Source: Progne subis subis
Taxonomy: Eukaryota > Chordata > Aves > Passeriformes > Hirundinidae
Reading direction: 5' to 3'
DNA length: 64,000 bases
Assembly: GCA_022316685.1 (NCBI GenBank)
Contig: JAKJHU010000652.1
Coordinates: 62,001 to 126,000 of the forward strand
The notes below the pieces were generated by a model, which saw only the letters and a list, made by a program, of their open reading frames with translations, searched no databases and was not told the origin of the DNA. This document shows positions 11,161 to 22,569 of the stretch, in pieces; the first letter of the stretch is position 1; each line of letters begins with the position of its first letter. Both the position numbers and the translations under genes were made by a program.

Positions 11161-11905
11161 AGATTCTCTTCATTGCCAACTTAAAGAAGTTGAACATGAT
11201 GCTATTTCATACCCATCACAATTCTTCCCTCAGCTTTCTGTGCAATGTCCCATGCTGCATCTCCATCCCCCATCCACCATCCACAAGGGATTTCTGTGCA
11301 ACACCAGTTTTCATCAAAGATGATACTCAGATAGATATGTACAATCAAGGTGTTGTATCAGGATGCTCTGCCTGGACTGGAGGTCAAAACAGCTCCAGCA
11401 CTGCCCTATATGCAAAGCTGTCAGTGGTGGATGGAGAAGGGGTCAGGCTGCTTTTCATGGGGAGGAAATGCTGAATTTATCCTGACTCATTTTATCTCCT
11501 CCTGTCCTGGCTGAAGCTCCCCTCTTCCCCTTTCCATCCATTGTCTTTTGTCTCCCACCAGGCCCCCGGTGAAGAGCCTGGCTCTGTGCTCTCCATCACC
11601 TCCTCGGTGGCACTGCCAGGCTGGCATGAGGAGCCCCTCAGCCTTCCCTGCTCTGGGCTGGACAAGCCCAGCTCCCTCAGCCTCTGCTCACAGCCAAAGG
11701 GCTCCAGCCCCAGCTTGGAGCCCTTCCCTAACCCTGCTGCAGCTGCCAGACATCTTTCCTGCCCTGGAGAACCCAAGCCAGGCCACAGTGACCTGGATAA
11801 TGCAGGTCCTTGATGTCCTGGTCACACAGCCCAGCCCCTTGTCCCTGTGTCATGTTCTGCGGATTGGTGTGCTGAAGATCCACTTCTCCATCCACTACTG
11901 AAGGT
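11161..11905 (+). repeat. Duplicated module continuing arm 1 (three copies in window)
   Basis: The block around 11200-11480 and 11490-11880 recurs in reverse complement at 56870-56190 and at 15245-14590. A marker phrase is GAAGAGCCTGGCTCTGTGCT (near 11572). Frames in this block recur in the copies only because the DNA itself is duplicated. Confidence 0.75.
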
Positions 11906-11924
11906 CCTTGCCATGCTATAATGG

Positions 11925-12475
11925 CCCCTTGGTTCCAGTGGGTCCCAAAGTGTCAGAAGAGTCTCCATTGTTCCATGAGGCCCCACAATGTCACTGTGGT
12001 CCCCTTGGTTCCACAGGGCTCCACAGTGTAACAATGATTCTTGGTTCCATGAGGTTCCTCAGTCACAATGGGTTCCTTGGATCCTCAGTGTCACAATGGC
12101 CCCTTGGCTCCATGTGGCCACACTGTGTCACAATGGCTCATGGTTCCATGAGGCCACACAGTTTAACAATGCACCATTTGTTCCATGAGGTTCTGTACTA
12201 TAATATGATCACCTTGGTTCTGTGAGGATCTGCAGTGTCACAACAGACGCATGGTTCCACGAGGCCTTGCTTTGTCAGAATTGCTCCTTGGTTCCAAGAG
12301 GTTTCTCAGTGTCACAGTGGTCTCCTCGGAGCCACAGTATCACAATGGACCATTGCTTCAATGTGGTTCCAATGTGCCAAAATGGATTTTGGTTCCATGA
12401 GGATCTTCTTTGTCAAAATGGACCCTTTGTTTCATGAGTTTCCACAGTGTCCTAGTAGACTCCTTGGTTTGGTGC
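11925..12475 (-). repeat. 36-bp minisatellite array, copy 2
   Basis: The same unit as 8250-8955 appears in the opposite orientation (TTGGTTCCATGAGG and GTGTCACAATGG phrases). A ~120-bp conserved tail follows at 12480-12600 and contains CTTTATTCA-like sequence, the reverse complement of an AATAAA signal. That tail also flanks the arrays at 55500-55620 and 61660-61780. Confidence 0.8.
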
Positions 12476-12620
12476 AGGCCCTGTCATCGCCAAATCTCCC
12501 AAATACCAGGATAACACTCCATAACACTAATTTGCTGTTTAAGAGGTTATAGTTTATTCAACCTGGAGGTCTAGTGAGGGATAACTCCGAACTTTACATG
12601 AACATGTAATTCTACCAGGG

Positions 12621-14174
12621 TGTCATAGTTTAAATTTTAAACTGGGCGGAAACACTAATTAATGTAGTGGTTTCATGTTTACTAAATTTTGGTCTTGGTA
12701 CTTACTCTTTTTGTGAGAGAGAGACTAGGAGAAAAACAAAGCAGGCTCAACCTTAAAATTAACAGTTTATTAACATGCACTAAAAGAACAAAAAACCAGA
12801 AAGTTGGAAATAACGTAAAACAGAATGAAACTTCAAAAACCCTCTTCCCTCCCCTTACAAACTGTTCACTTTCTTACAAAACAACATAAAGAGACAAAAC
12901 TTGTAATTTTCAGTCAGTTTCACTATCTGATAATAGTCTTTCATCAATTCATTAGGGGAAGAGTATCTTTTTGAGTCATGGATCCCACTGACAACTTAGA
13001 ACAGTTCTCTTGTGGGTTTTAAACTGTCACAAAAACAACCGCCCAGAGAAACCTGCCTTTGTGACCCTTCCAGGAGCAGTTTCCCAAGCTGCTTATGGGT
13101 CATGGATCTTAGACTTTTGCATACTGGGGTGTCACCTTTTAAAGATGAATAACTTCAGAGCAAAGGATTCTTCACTTCAAGGTACAGAGATATCTTCTCA
13201 CTTCTTCACTGGCGCAGGGGGCTTCTCATCTTTCTCTGTTCAAGCATCTTATAGGATATTACTTAGTTCATCACAAACACTTTTGATTAAATTTACACAC
13301 AAATTAAAACAATCATCTCCCCAAATGCCTATCTTTTCCATGATGTACAGGAATGATTTAAATATAGAGTTCATTTTCATGGCTCAGGTAAGAATAGAAC
13401 AACTAACTATTCAACCCTCTGTCTTAATAGTCTTTTCACTCTTGCTACTGACTTCATGCTGTTGTTATTTATGTTCACTCTGTCCTTCTTTACTCTCTCA
13501 GAGAAGGGCTAAGCTCTGGAAGCTTCATGTTGCTAAGAAAAAGTTAAATCTGCTTGGAGTTTTTGTCTCTCACTCTCTATAGCTTGTAGTGTTAGTTATT
13601 CAAGGCTGAGCTGATAAGGAAAAACTCACGCAGAAACATTACAAATTGGAGCACCCGGGCAGTCTAGGAAAAAAAACCCAGGCAAGATCATAAATGCCTT
13701 CTCAGCCCACCCCTCGGTGCAAATTGGGCTGGCCTCGGCCCAAACAGCTCCCTTAGCTCCCATCAGGGGCCCAGCAGAGATCTCTCTCTGCTCCAAGGAA
13801 ACTTGAAGAAAGCAGCCGCCACAAAACAGCAGCTTCTCCTTCTCCCCCTTCACCCGGGAGCTGATGGAATCCGGCCAGGCCTCAGGCCAGCTTTCCCCCC
13901 CAAAAAGGGGGGAGCAGCAGGCCCAGCTCGATGTTACCTGTCTCTCTATGGCCAAAGGAAGAAAGAAAAAACCCCACCTACAGGAAATCAAGGGGTTTTA
14001 TATGTTACTTCCCAAAGTTGCAGCTAACAATTTCAGTGGTCAGAATAGATGTCAATATTCTAACTAACTCTCTGATAGGTTTCTGTCTCTTCCAAAGCAA
14101 TTCCCAGGTCCTGACCTGGAGAAGTATTTTACATTCTTTTATAACTAAAAACTAAACTGTACTAACCCATGACA
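12621..14174 (-). repeat. Long LTR-like element, about 1.55 kb
   Basis: The element starts TGTCATAGTTTA and ends with the imperfect reverse complement TAACCCATGACA, so both ends carry TGTCAT-type inverted termini. On the minus strand the sequence around 12775-12750 contains AATAAA-like signals suited to LTR polyadenylation. No retroviral coding motif was found inside. An ERVL-type LTR is the most likely identity, but no target duplication is obvious. Orientation is inferred from the terminal sequence and poly(A) signals. Confidence 0.5.
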
Positions 14175-14225
14175 ATGACTGACTGGGTTATGTGAGGTTA
14201 TTGATCAGCTATGGCATAATAGAGG

Positions 14226-14435
14226 TGACTCTGACATCAGAGAGTGGCTGTGTGACTTCATAGAGCAGGCATTGACATCACAGGTGACCAGCGACATTAC
14301 AGAGCCAGCTGTGACATCACAAAGCAGGCTGTGCGGTCAGCTGTGAGTCTCAGAGTGGGCTGTGACAACACAGAGCAGTGTGTGATATCACAGGGCTGAG
14401 TGACATCACAGCAGGGCTGGGTGAGGTCACAGTGT
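14226..14435 (+). repeat. Tandem array of TGACATCA-type motifs
   Basis: Degenerate units of 20-30 bp repeat the phrase CTGTGACATCACAGAGCAGG. Exact TGACATCA octamers lie at 14232, 14273, 14312 and 14401, with near matches at 14252, 14292, 14362, 14382 and 14422. The octamer resembles a CRE/AP-1-type site, but function is not shown. Confidence 0.8.
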
Positions 14436-14589
14436 TGGTCACTCCGCCCTGGCCCCCACTCACATTTCCCCCCAGAGAAGTCTCCCCTGCTCCTCGTGCC
14501 CAGCAGGGTCCCCTGTCCCCCTGGGTCCCCCCTGCCCCCAGCACTGCAGCCTCCCCCAAGGATGTTCCACAAATCAACCCCAGAGCCTG

Positions 14590-15260
14590 ACACGGGGACA
14601 AGGGTCTGGGCTGTGTGACCAGGACATCAAGGACCTGCATTATCCAGGTCACTGTGGCCTGGCTTGGGTTCCCCAGGGCAGGAAAGATGTCTGGCAGCTG
14701 CAGCAGGGTTAGGGAAGGGCTCCAAGGTGGGGCTGGAGCCCTTTGGCTGTGAGCAGAGGCTGAGGGAGCTGGGCTTGTCCAGCCTGGATCAGGGAAGGCT
14801 GAGGGGCTCCTCATGCCAGCCTGGCAGTGCCACCGAGGAGGTGATGGAGAGCACAGAGCCAGGCTCTTCACTGGGGGCCTGGTGGGAGACAAAAGACAAT
14901 GATATAGGGTGAAAGAGGGGAGCTTCAGCCAGGACAGGAGGAGATGAAATGAGTCACGCTGGTTTCAGCATTTACTCAATACCAAAGTAGCCTGACACCC
15001 TTCTCCATCCACCACTGACAGCTTTGCAAATCAGGAATTGTTCTAGGCTGTTTTATCCCCACTTCACACAGAGCATCCTGATTCAACAACTGAACTGTGT
15101 TTCTATCTATCACAGATTCATCTTTGTCTAAAATTGGTCTTTTACAGAAATCCCTTGTGAATGGTGGGCATGTTGGATGCTCCTGGAATGTCTCACATTG
15201 CTGAGGGAAGAGTTTCAATGTTTCTTAAATTGTATCCTGTTTACATTTTTTGTGTTGGCA
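14590..15260 (-). repeat. Duplicated module, third copy (partial)
   Basis: This is the reverse complement of the block at 11165-11880 and parallels 56190-56870. It ends where the CR1 element begins at about 15270. It holds no supported gene. Confidence 0.75.
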
Positions 15261-15269
15261 ATGAAGATA

Positions 15270-16682
15270 CTCTGCTTGGGGCAGAGTGATCATGATAGGA
15301 TAGAATTCTCAATATTTGGTGAAATCAGGAGGAACACCAATAAGAATCCTACACTGGACTTACGGAGGGCAGACTTTGGTCTCTTTAGGAGACTTTATTC
15401 AGCGTCCCTTGGGAAGCAGCCTTTAAAAACAAAGGAGTGCAGGAAAGGTGGGCGTGCTTCAAAGCAGAGATCTTGAGGGCAGAGGAACAGACTCTGTGCT
15501 GAAAGATGAGTTGACTAGGTAAATATCCAGCCTAGATGGGCAAGGAAGTTTTGGAGGAACTTAGGAATAAAAGGAGGATGTATCATTTTTGGAAGGAGGG
15601 TCAGGTCTCTCAGGAAATATTTAAGGAGGTTGCTAGGGCATGTAGGAAAAAAAATTAGGGAGGCCAAAGCTCAGTTTGAACTTAAAATGGTGACTTCTGT
15701 GAAGAATAATAAAAATATTTCTACAAATATATTCATGGTAAAATGAAGGGTAAGGTCAACCTTTGTTCTTTATTGGACAAGAGAGGGAACTTAGTGACTG
15801 CAGATGAGGAGAAGGCAGAAGTATTTAATGCCTTCTTTGCCTCAGTTTTCAGTGGGAAGACAACTTGCCTTCAAGACAACTGTTCTCTTGGGTTGGTTGA
15901 TGGTGCTAGTGAACAGAATGGTCCCCCCATTGTCCAAGAGGAGGCAGTCAGAGAACGGCTGAGATGCTTGGATGTTCATAAATCTCTGGGCCCAGATGGG
16001 ATCCATCCCAAGGTGATGAGGGAGCTGGCAGATGAGCCTGCAAAGCTGCTCTCCATCATTTACCAACAGCCCTGGCTCACTGGTGAGGTTCCAGGTGGCT
16101 GGAAGCTGGCCAGTGTGACACCATTCAGAAGAAGGGTGGGAAGGGGAGGATCCTGGTAATTAGAGGCCAGTTAGCCTGACCTCAGTACCCGGTAAGGTCA
16201 TGGAGCAGTTTATATTGAGTGTCATCACACAGCACCTACAGGATGGCCAGGGTATCAGACCCAGCCAGCATGGGTTTAGGAGGGGTAGGTCGTGTTTGAC
16301 CAGCCTGCTCTCCTGTTATGACCAGGTGACCCACCTGGTGGATGTGGGAATGCTGTGGATGTTGTGTATTTGGACTTCAGCAAGGCCTTTGACACTGTCT
16401 CCCACAGCACACTCCTGGAAAAGCTGGCAGCCCACGGCTTGGACAGGAGCACTCTTTGCTGGGTTAAGAACTGTCTGCATGGCCGGGCCCAGAGAGTGGT
16501 GGGGAATGGTGCTGCATGCAGCTGGCAGCCAGTCACCATGTGGTGTTCCTCAGGGGTCTGTGCTGGGGCCAGCTCTGTTCAGGATTTTTACTGATGATAT
16601 GGATGTGTTCATTGAATCTTTGATGAGTAAATTTGCAGAATACTAAGATGGGAGTGTGTGTTTATCTGTTGGAAGGTAGGAG
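15270..16682 (+). mobile_element. CR1 LINE, ORF2 fragment, truncated at both ends
   Basis: The sequence starts in the endonuclease C-terminal region (S-D-H-D-R-I-E-F motif near 15285), continues through the linker and enters the reverse transcriptase. It stops at the LTR of an ERVK at 16683. The last readable CR1 residues are K-M-G-V-C-V-Y-L-L-E-G-R, so the ERVK lies in the RT domain. No matching CR1 continuation is seen beyond 27651. Confidence 0.85.
15743..16660 (+). pseudogene. CR1 reverse transcriptase fragment
   Basis: The frame at 15743-16159 carries the linker and the S-L-G-P-D-G-I-H-P motif at the start of the non-LTR RT domain. The frame at 16200-16646 carries Q-H-G-F-R-R-G-R-S-C, and a parallel frame at 16355-16594 gives V-Y-L-D-F-S-K-A-F-D-T-V-S-H, which includes the first catalytic aspartate. 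The second catalytic box region is degenerate (F-T-D-D-M-D near 16590). The RT is spread over at least three frames and cannot make active protein. In life it would reverse-transcribe CR1 RNA at the target site. Confidence 0.85.
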
Positions 16683-17325
16683 TGTAGTTGTGTGGGATTT
16701 GATTTTGGTTTTATTGTATGTGCTGTTAATTTATGGTTCATTCTCTGTACCCCTGTTTGTTCCCCTAATGGTCTTTCCCTGTTTTTCTCTCCTCCAACAG
16801 TTGTATGTCAATCCCCCACACCCCCCTCCTCTGGGATCTTCCTGTCATCCTGGGGCCTTCCCCTGGAGCTAGAAAGATCTTCCAAGGGTGTTGAGTGATA
16901 GGTCAGTTCCAGAGGAGGTCCCTCCCCATCATTTATGTTTGGTATATGAAAATATCATTCACCAGTGTGACCCCTCCCTGGTGATCCCTGATTTGCTCAC
17001 CCCCTAGTCTATTCCCCTTGTTCCACTCCCAAATAAAAGGTGCTGGCAATGCAGTCTGGGGGGCTCTGCCCTGGGCAGTTTCCTGGAGGTGAGGAGGTCC
17101 CACACTGGGGCTCCAATAAACTCTTGTGACCCGCTCAGCAGAATCCATCTTTCCATCTCTGCCTTCTTCGCCTTGCACCACCTGTGCCTACTGCTGAGGT
17201 CGTGTGGGAGCCAAGACCCCACAGGATGGGGTTAGCTGGCGCTGCCAGCTGTCCGTACCTTTCTACACCGCGGTGCCTGAGCTAGCGCGGGCAAGCGTGG
17301 AGACCACTCATAATGCACCGCGACA
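16683..17325 (+). repeat. 5' LTR of the ERVK provirus
   Basis: It starts TGTAGTTGTGTGG and ends GCGACA, and aligns along its length with 27018-27651. A TATA-like AAATAAAAGG lies at about 17031, and an AATAAA at 17115-17120 followed by CTCTTGTGACC gives a plausible R region. Confidence 0.85.
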
Positions 17326-17332
17326 GCGTTTC

Positions 17333-17350
17333 TGGCATCCAGCGTGGGGC
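17333..17350 (+). other. tRNA-Lys-type primer binding site
   Basis: The sequence TGGCATCCAGCGTGGGGC matches the classical Lys1,2 PBS at 15 of 18 positions. It starts 7 bases after the LTR end. This supports ERVK-type classification. Confidence 0.65.
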
Positions 17351-17971
17351 CCCCGACACTGGTGTACCCCGCGGAGAGGACTTTTGGACTCGCTGGTCGT
17401 CACGCTACCCCGGTTGTAACAGCTCCGAGTTTTCTGAGTGCACTCTCGGGGATGAGGAGGGTAGCGTCTTCTGCACCCAGAGAGGTCCTCCTCAAGCAGA
17501 GATTCACCGAAGCTGAGATTTTCACCCTCGCGGGAGGAGTGGTGAGTCGTCTCTGCTCTTTTGAGGGGGCAGGCACTCAAATGAACAAAGGAAATTGAAC
17601 GGAAGCCTCAGGCTTTGTCCTGGTGCACTCACTACGTTGACGCTCCAAGGCTGTGCAGCCCCGGGGAGGTGGATGTTGGCCCTTTCTCCGGATTGGGTTT
17701 CCTCTGGCATGTTTTAGGGTTTTTTATCACTGTTTTATCCTCCTTTTTTCATTTGCACAGCGCAGTTCGCATGGCTGGTATCCCCGGGCATTTGGCATGG
17801 CATGGGGCCGGTTTGGCTGCCAGCCAGTTTCAGTTTTGCAGTGCCCCAGGGGAGAGTGGCACAGGATCCCTCCCCCAGTTTTTAAAGTGCATTTGGCAGG
17901 CTTGTTTAATTTTCAGTTTTTTGTTTTCTCAGTGTTTACGGTGAGGGTCGTAAATTACCATCAGAGCCAAA

Positions 17972-19950
17972 ATGTGTGCTAGGCTCTCCACGGACCAGAA
18001 AGGAGTTTTTTATAGCTTAGATGAAGTTCTTAATGTTGCCCAAGTTCAGTTTTCAAAGGACAAGTTAAAAAGGTTTGTCCGCTGGCTTTTTCTCCATTTC
18101 CCACAGGCATCTTCTGAAACAGTGCGCCGTGTTCAATTTTGGAACACAGCAGAAAAGAAAATTTTACAATTGGCCAATTCAGGAGACGAAAGATCAGCTA
18201 AAATGACACATTGGGTTGTGCAGATTAAATCTGCCATTCTAACGGAAAAGGGAATGGAGAAATCGCCGAGTTGTGGGTGACTGTCCCCAGTTTCCCCTTA
18301 CCCCCTTCCCAAACCCTCTTTCCCAGAAAAGGCCATTCTAAAGGGAGCGGCAGAGAGACAGTCTGCCAGCTCAGGCTCCCTGCAGGTGCCCAAAACGCCC
18401 CGCCTGAGCAGTCTTGGCCAAACTGCTTGGGATTTCTCAGATAGCCCTGGCCAGGCTGTCTGGGAACTTTCCCCTTCCCTGTTTTCCCTGATTCAAAAAC
18501 CCAAAGTTTGTTTTATTTCTATGGAGCATGAGTCACAAGATGGTGCCTCTGTCCCCAGGGCAAACATGGCAGCGACCACATGGCACAGCCATCTTCATGG
18601 TCCTCCTTTTATTCTCCCCACAATCCCTTCTGTCCCCCCACTCCCTCCGCTCCCTCCAACCCTTTTCTGTACCCAACCCCGCCCCTCTCCCATGATGTCA
18701 CCCTGCTTTCCTCTGCCTTCTCCTCAAACCCCTGCTACCCACCCTGCCCACTGACACATCCCTCGGGTGATGTCATCTAGCTCCCAAATCACCCCCCTCC
18801 CGGAAGGCAGCCGTCTCAGAGCTCCGGTTCCCGTGTCCCCCCTTCCTGTTCCCACGGTGGGAACCTGGAAAATGAGCCGGAGCCAAGACAGCCAGAACGG
18901 CTGCAGCCTCCCTCAATTCCATCTCTTGCCCCCGTTGCTTTTAAACGTTCCCGAGGAGGGAATGTCACCCATGCCAACCGGCACCACTTCCCCCAAACCA
19001 CACTTCATGATTTATGCATGGCACATAAAGATTACGGCAGGGAGAGTCTCTATTTCAGGGGCCTTTTAAAAGCCGATCTTGCCGGGGTTGTCGTTGTCCC
19101 TGTGGACATCAGGCAGCTTTTCTCCTGCCTCACAAATTCTACTGAATACAAGTTGTGGGACGCAGCATGGAGAAATCTGCTCAGGGATGCCCTCCCCGAC
19201 TTACTTATTAATCCAGAAACAGCCGTTGATGAGCAGGCCAACCCCCTCACCATTGACCATCTATGTGGTGAGGGGCAGTGGGCTTCCACAGCTGACCAGG
19301 CAGCCAACATCCCCATTCCGGCTCTGCAAATCATAGCAGACTCAGCAACCAAAGCATTTTGAGGTATGCAGCCTCATGCTCCCCTTCCACCCTACTCAAA
19401 AATCAGACAAGGTCCCATGGAACCCTTTGTGGATTATGTAGAAAGGCTGACCAGGGCAATCAAATTGCAAGTAAAAAAGGAGCAGGCGAGGGAGGGAATT
19501 CTAGAGGAAATGGCTTTCACCAATGCGAATGATTTATGCCGTGCTGCGATTTTAAGTCTTCCCCTAGACCCTCCACCCTCTCTTAGAGAAATGCTGCAGG
19601 TCTGCCAGATAAAGGTTCCATTCATGGGCCCCCCGACTGGACAACGAGTACATCCTCCTAACACCATGAGGGTTGCTGCAACAGAAACCAGTGGATGATC
19701 TGCTACGCCAGCAAGCAGAACACCTGTACAGAAGAAAAAATTCTTCAGTCAAAGCCAGAACTGCCCATGTCATCTCTGCGGAGAGACAGGACACTGGGTC
19801 TCTCAATGCCCGCTCAAAAAAGAATTTGAAACATTTCAAAACAAAAAAGAGGGAGGGCAAGGGAAAGCTAATGGGGGAAAACCTCAGTTTCAAAAAAACT
19901 GAATGGGGAACGCGGGTCCACCCTGCGCCAAGACACAAATAGGGTGGACA
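17972..19950 (+). pseudogene. ERVK gag, broken by frameshifts
   Basis: Matrix begins at 17972 with M-C-A-R-L-S. Residue 2 is cysteine where the related gag at 1508 has glycine, so the myristoylation signal is lost. The frame stops at 18280. A proline-rich region follows (18386-18754) and capsid is in other frames (19018-19362, then 19366-19698). The second capsid piece contains the major homology region (Q-G-P-M-E-P-F-x-D-Y-V-E-R-L). A zinc knuckle C-H-L-C-G-E-T-G-H-W-V-S-Q-C lies near 19765-19810. It would form the virion core, but it is now a set of fragments. Confidence 0.85.
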
Positions 19951-20780
19951 GAGCAGGGAGGGAAAGGAGAGGGAAAGAGAATGTAAACCACAAGACAACA
20001 CCGCCTCGTGCCACTAAAGTGGGTGAAACAGAATCTCTACCAGACTTGACACCTGACAATGACCATGACCTTGTCAAACCTATTCTAACAACAGATTCAT
20101 TTGATAAACCTTATACGTTGCGGCTCACTGAGTCGTTGCTCCTAAATGACGATGATTGGCACTTTGTTGCTGTGGACCTCAGCGAGCCTGGAACTTGGCC
20201 TCAGATTGAACATAAGTTCATCATTGCGGGGGACTGTACGTACACTCTACATGAGGTGGAAGTCCTACCGGGAATCCTTACAACTGATCCCAGAGACTTC
20301 ATCCTCTGGCTGCGCTGCACTCACCCACCAACGTTCCTACCTAAGGGACAGATAGTAGCACAGGCCATTCCCTCCTGGGATCCTTCTCCTGAGAACGTTC
20401 CATCAGCCTGTCCTGTCCAGAAAATCATGGAACGTAAACCTAAGGTAGACTGTAAATTCAGTGTGGGTGGGGAGGCCCTGAACATCACAGGCCTCCTAGA
20501 CACGGGGACAAATGTGACCATACTCCCCACACTGTATTGGCCGTCACACTGGGCCTTGCAAAATGTGGCTGGACACGTGCAAGGTGTAGGGGGCATCCAA
20601 TTAGCAAAACAATCAAAGAGTGTGGTGCAAATTAGGGGGCCGAAAGGGCAATTGGCCAGTCTCCTCCCTTTTGTTTTAGATTACAAGGAACCCTTGCTTG
20701 GGAGAGATCTCATGGCCCAGTGGGGGGTCACAATTGACATCCCAGACCCCTCACAGGATTTTTTGGGCAGCGGCCGCTGA
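19944..20780 (+). pseudogene. ERVK dUTPase-like and protease region (278-codon open frame)
   Basis: The first part (residues about 50-150) resembles the retroviral dUTPase seen upstream of betaretroviral proteases, with L-P-G-I and P-K-G-Q-I-V-A-Q-A. The second part has an aspartic-protease active site, L-L-D-T-G-T-N-V-T-I-L (near 20495-20525), and ends in the L-L-G-R-D-L-M-A-Q-W-G-V-T-I segment. The D-T-G triad is intact. The frame is open for 278 codons, but gag upstream and RT downstream are broken, so it is listed as part of a dead element. The dUTPase call is weaker than the protease call. Confidence 0.75.
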
Positions 20781-21332
20781 GAAGTGCCCTACCCAAAAGC
20801 TGAATTGGAAAACGGACACACCTGTATGGGTAGAGCAGTGGCTGCTTTCTAAACTAAAATTAAAGGCACTTCAGGAGCTCGTGGAAGAGTAGCTGAAGAA
20901 AGGTAACATCGAGGAGACAACATCACCGTGGAATTCTCCTGTTTTTGTCATCCAAAAGGCTGACAAAAACAAATGGTGGCTCCTCCATGACCTCAGGCAA
21001 ATTAACAACGTCATTGAAGATATGGGTTCTCTCCAGTCAGGCATGTCTTCCCCAACCATGCTCCCCCAAAATTGGAAATTAGCAGTCATTGACATCAAAG
21101 ACTGTTTTTTCCAAGTTCCCCTACACCCTGATGATGCCCCAGAGTTTGCATTCTTGGTTCCTACCATCAACCAAGAGGCCCTGAGGAAACGTTACCATTG
21201 GCATGTATTTCCACGAGGAGTAAAGAACAGCCCTGTGATTTGCCAGTGGTACGTTGCTTCCTTGCTGTCCCCGGTCCACGCAGCCACGGAAAAGGCCATC
21301 ATCCATCACCACATAGATGATGTCCTTGTGTG

Positions 21333-21622
21333 TGCCTCCGCTGAGGCGTAGTGACCTGGTTCGGGAACGACACGGCAGCCACAGCCAGGCTGCTCGGGCC
21401 ACCAGCTCACAGACACCAGTGTGGTGGACGGCTAATGGCGTTTATTAACTGGTTACATGGAGTTATAAAACCTCTGTTTGCTACATCACATCCGTCTGCT
21501 TACGTTACAAGTTAGGTGTTGCTTACCTTATCAGGGACACTAACCAACTAAGTGTTGAGGGAGGGGTTCTGTCTGCCCATACATCGCGATATCTTCCGAC
21601 CGCCTGTCCCTAATCTCCCACA
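21333..21622 (-). repeat. 3' LTR of the nested ERV
   Basis: 290 bp. It reads TGTGGGAGATTAGGG...GGAGGCA on the minus strand and is nearly the same as 24297-24586, with only scattered substitutions by eye. The low divergence suggests a fairly recent insertion. Confidence 0.9.
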
Positions 21623-21640
21623 TTTCCCCCCCCTCCCATG
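21623..21640 (-). other. Polypurine tract of the nested ERV
   Basis: The minus strand reads GGGAGGGGGGGGAAA-type purines directly against the LTR TG. This is the expected plus-strand DNA primer site and it fixes the orientation of the element. Confidence 0.75.
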
Positions 21641-21646
21641 ACTAAG

Positions 21647-21745
21647 TAAAAAAGTATAAAAGTATAAAAGTTATAAAAGTATAAAAGTATAAATGTTATA
21701 AAAGTATAAATGTTATAAAAGTATAAATGTTATAAAAATGCAAAA
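21647..21745 (-). repeat. AT-rich tandem repeat in the env 3' region
   Basis: Short units of about 8-17 bp (TATAAAAGTATAAATGT type) are repeated between the env stop and the polypurine tract. No function is assigned. Confidence 0.85.
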
Positions 21746-21806
21746 GCTGTTAAAGTTAGTATAATAGGATACAAAAGTGGTATAAAATGTTAGTAACAAG
21801 CACACT

Positions 21807-22529
21807 TCACGGTAATTGCAGGCGTTCGACAAATAGGACGTTAACTTTTTCTAAACGGCTTCTAACAAACGACACTAACTTGTTCAAAATGCAAGGCCCA
21901 AAAATCAATACCAAGAGTATTATGGTGAGAGGGCCTATTAGGGTGGAAACAAGGGTGGCCAGCCATGGGGACTGATTGAACCATGACTTGAACCATCCTC
22001 GTTGGGCCTCTCTCTCTCTCTTTCTCTGGGCCAGTCTTTCTCTCAGCTCGGCCATGGAGTCTCGCACAACTCCGGTATGGTCTGCATAAAAACAGCATTC
22101 CTCTCTCAAGGCGGCACACAGGCCTCCTTGCTGCATGAGCAAGAGGTCCAGTCCTCGCCTGTTCTGCAGGACGACTTCTGAAAGCGAGGAGATAGATTTC
22201 GAGAGAGAGGAGATGGATTTTTCAATTCTCAGTAAGTCTTCGTCAATTGTCATTTGCAGCTGAGAAAGTCTTTGATGTTGGGTCACGAGAGCTGAAACAC
22301 CTGTGGCTGCACCGGCAGCTCCTAGGCCAAGGAGCATTGCAATGGTTATACCTGTCATTGCTTCTCTTTTGTGGAGCTGGATGGTTTCTTCTAAAAAGCG
22401 ATACATTTCTTCTTCTTGGTGATACAGGACTCTAGGAACAATCAGAACTTGGACACAAAAGTCAGCAAGGTTATTGAATTTGCTAAGGTACACACAGGGG
22501 GTTATTCCGATTTGTTGACAGACCCACAT
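21807..22529 (-). pseudogene. Gammaretrovirus-like env: end of SU and complete TM subunit
   Basis: A 240-codon open frame on the minus strand. A hydrophobic fusion-peptide-like stretch lies about 60-85 residues in (A-M-L-L-G-L-G-A-A-G-A-A). It is preceded by K-R rather than a full R-x-K-R furin site. A heptad-repeat helix follows, then the L-Q-N-R-R-G-L-D segment of the conserved immunosuppressive-like domain, a C-X6-C-C motif, and a membrane span near the C-terminus (I-I-L-L-V-L-I-F-G-P-C-I-L). These are hallmarks of gammaretroviral TM. Nearly all SU is absent, removed by the same deletion that removed pol. It could make at most a truncated protein. Confidence 0.88.
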
Positions 22530-22569
22530 TCCTGATAGGAAAGGAACTGCCCACTTATCAGTCTTTTGA

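Noticed and set aside
12689..13582. Plus-strand frames of 66 and 190 codons
   Set aside because: They lie within an LTR-like element, have no domain, and use AT-rich sequence unlike coding DNA nearby.
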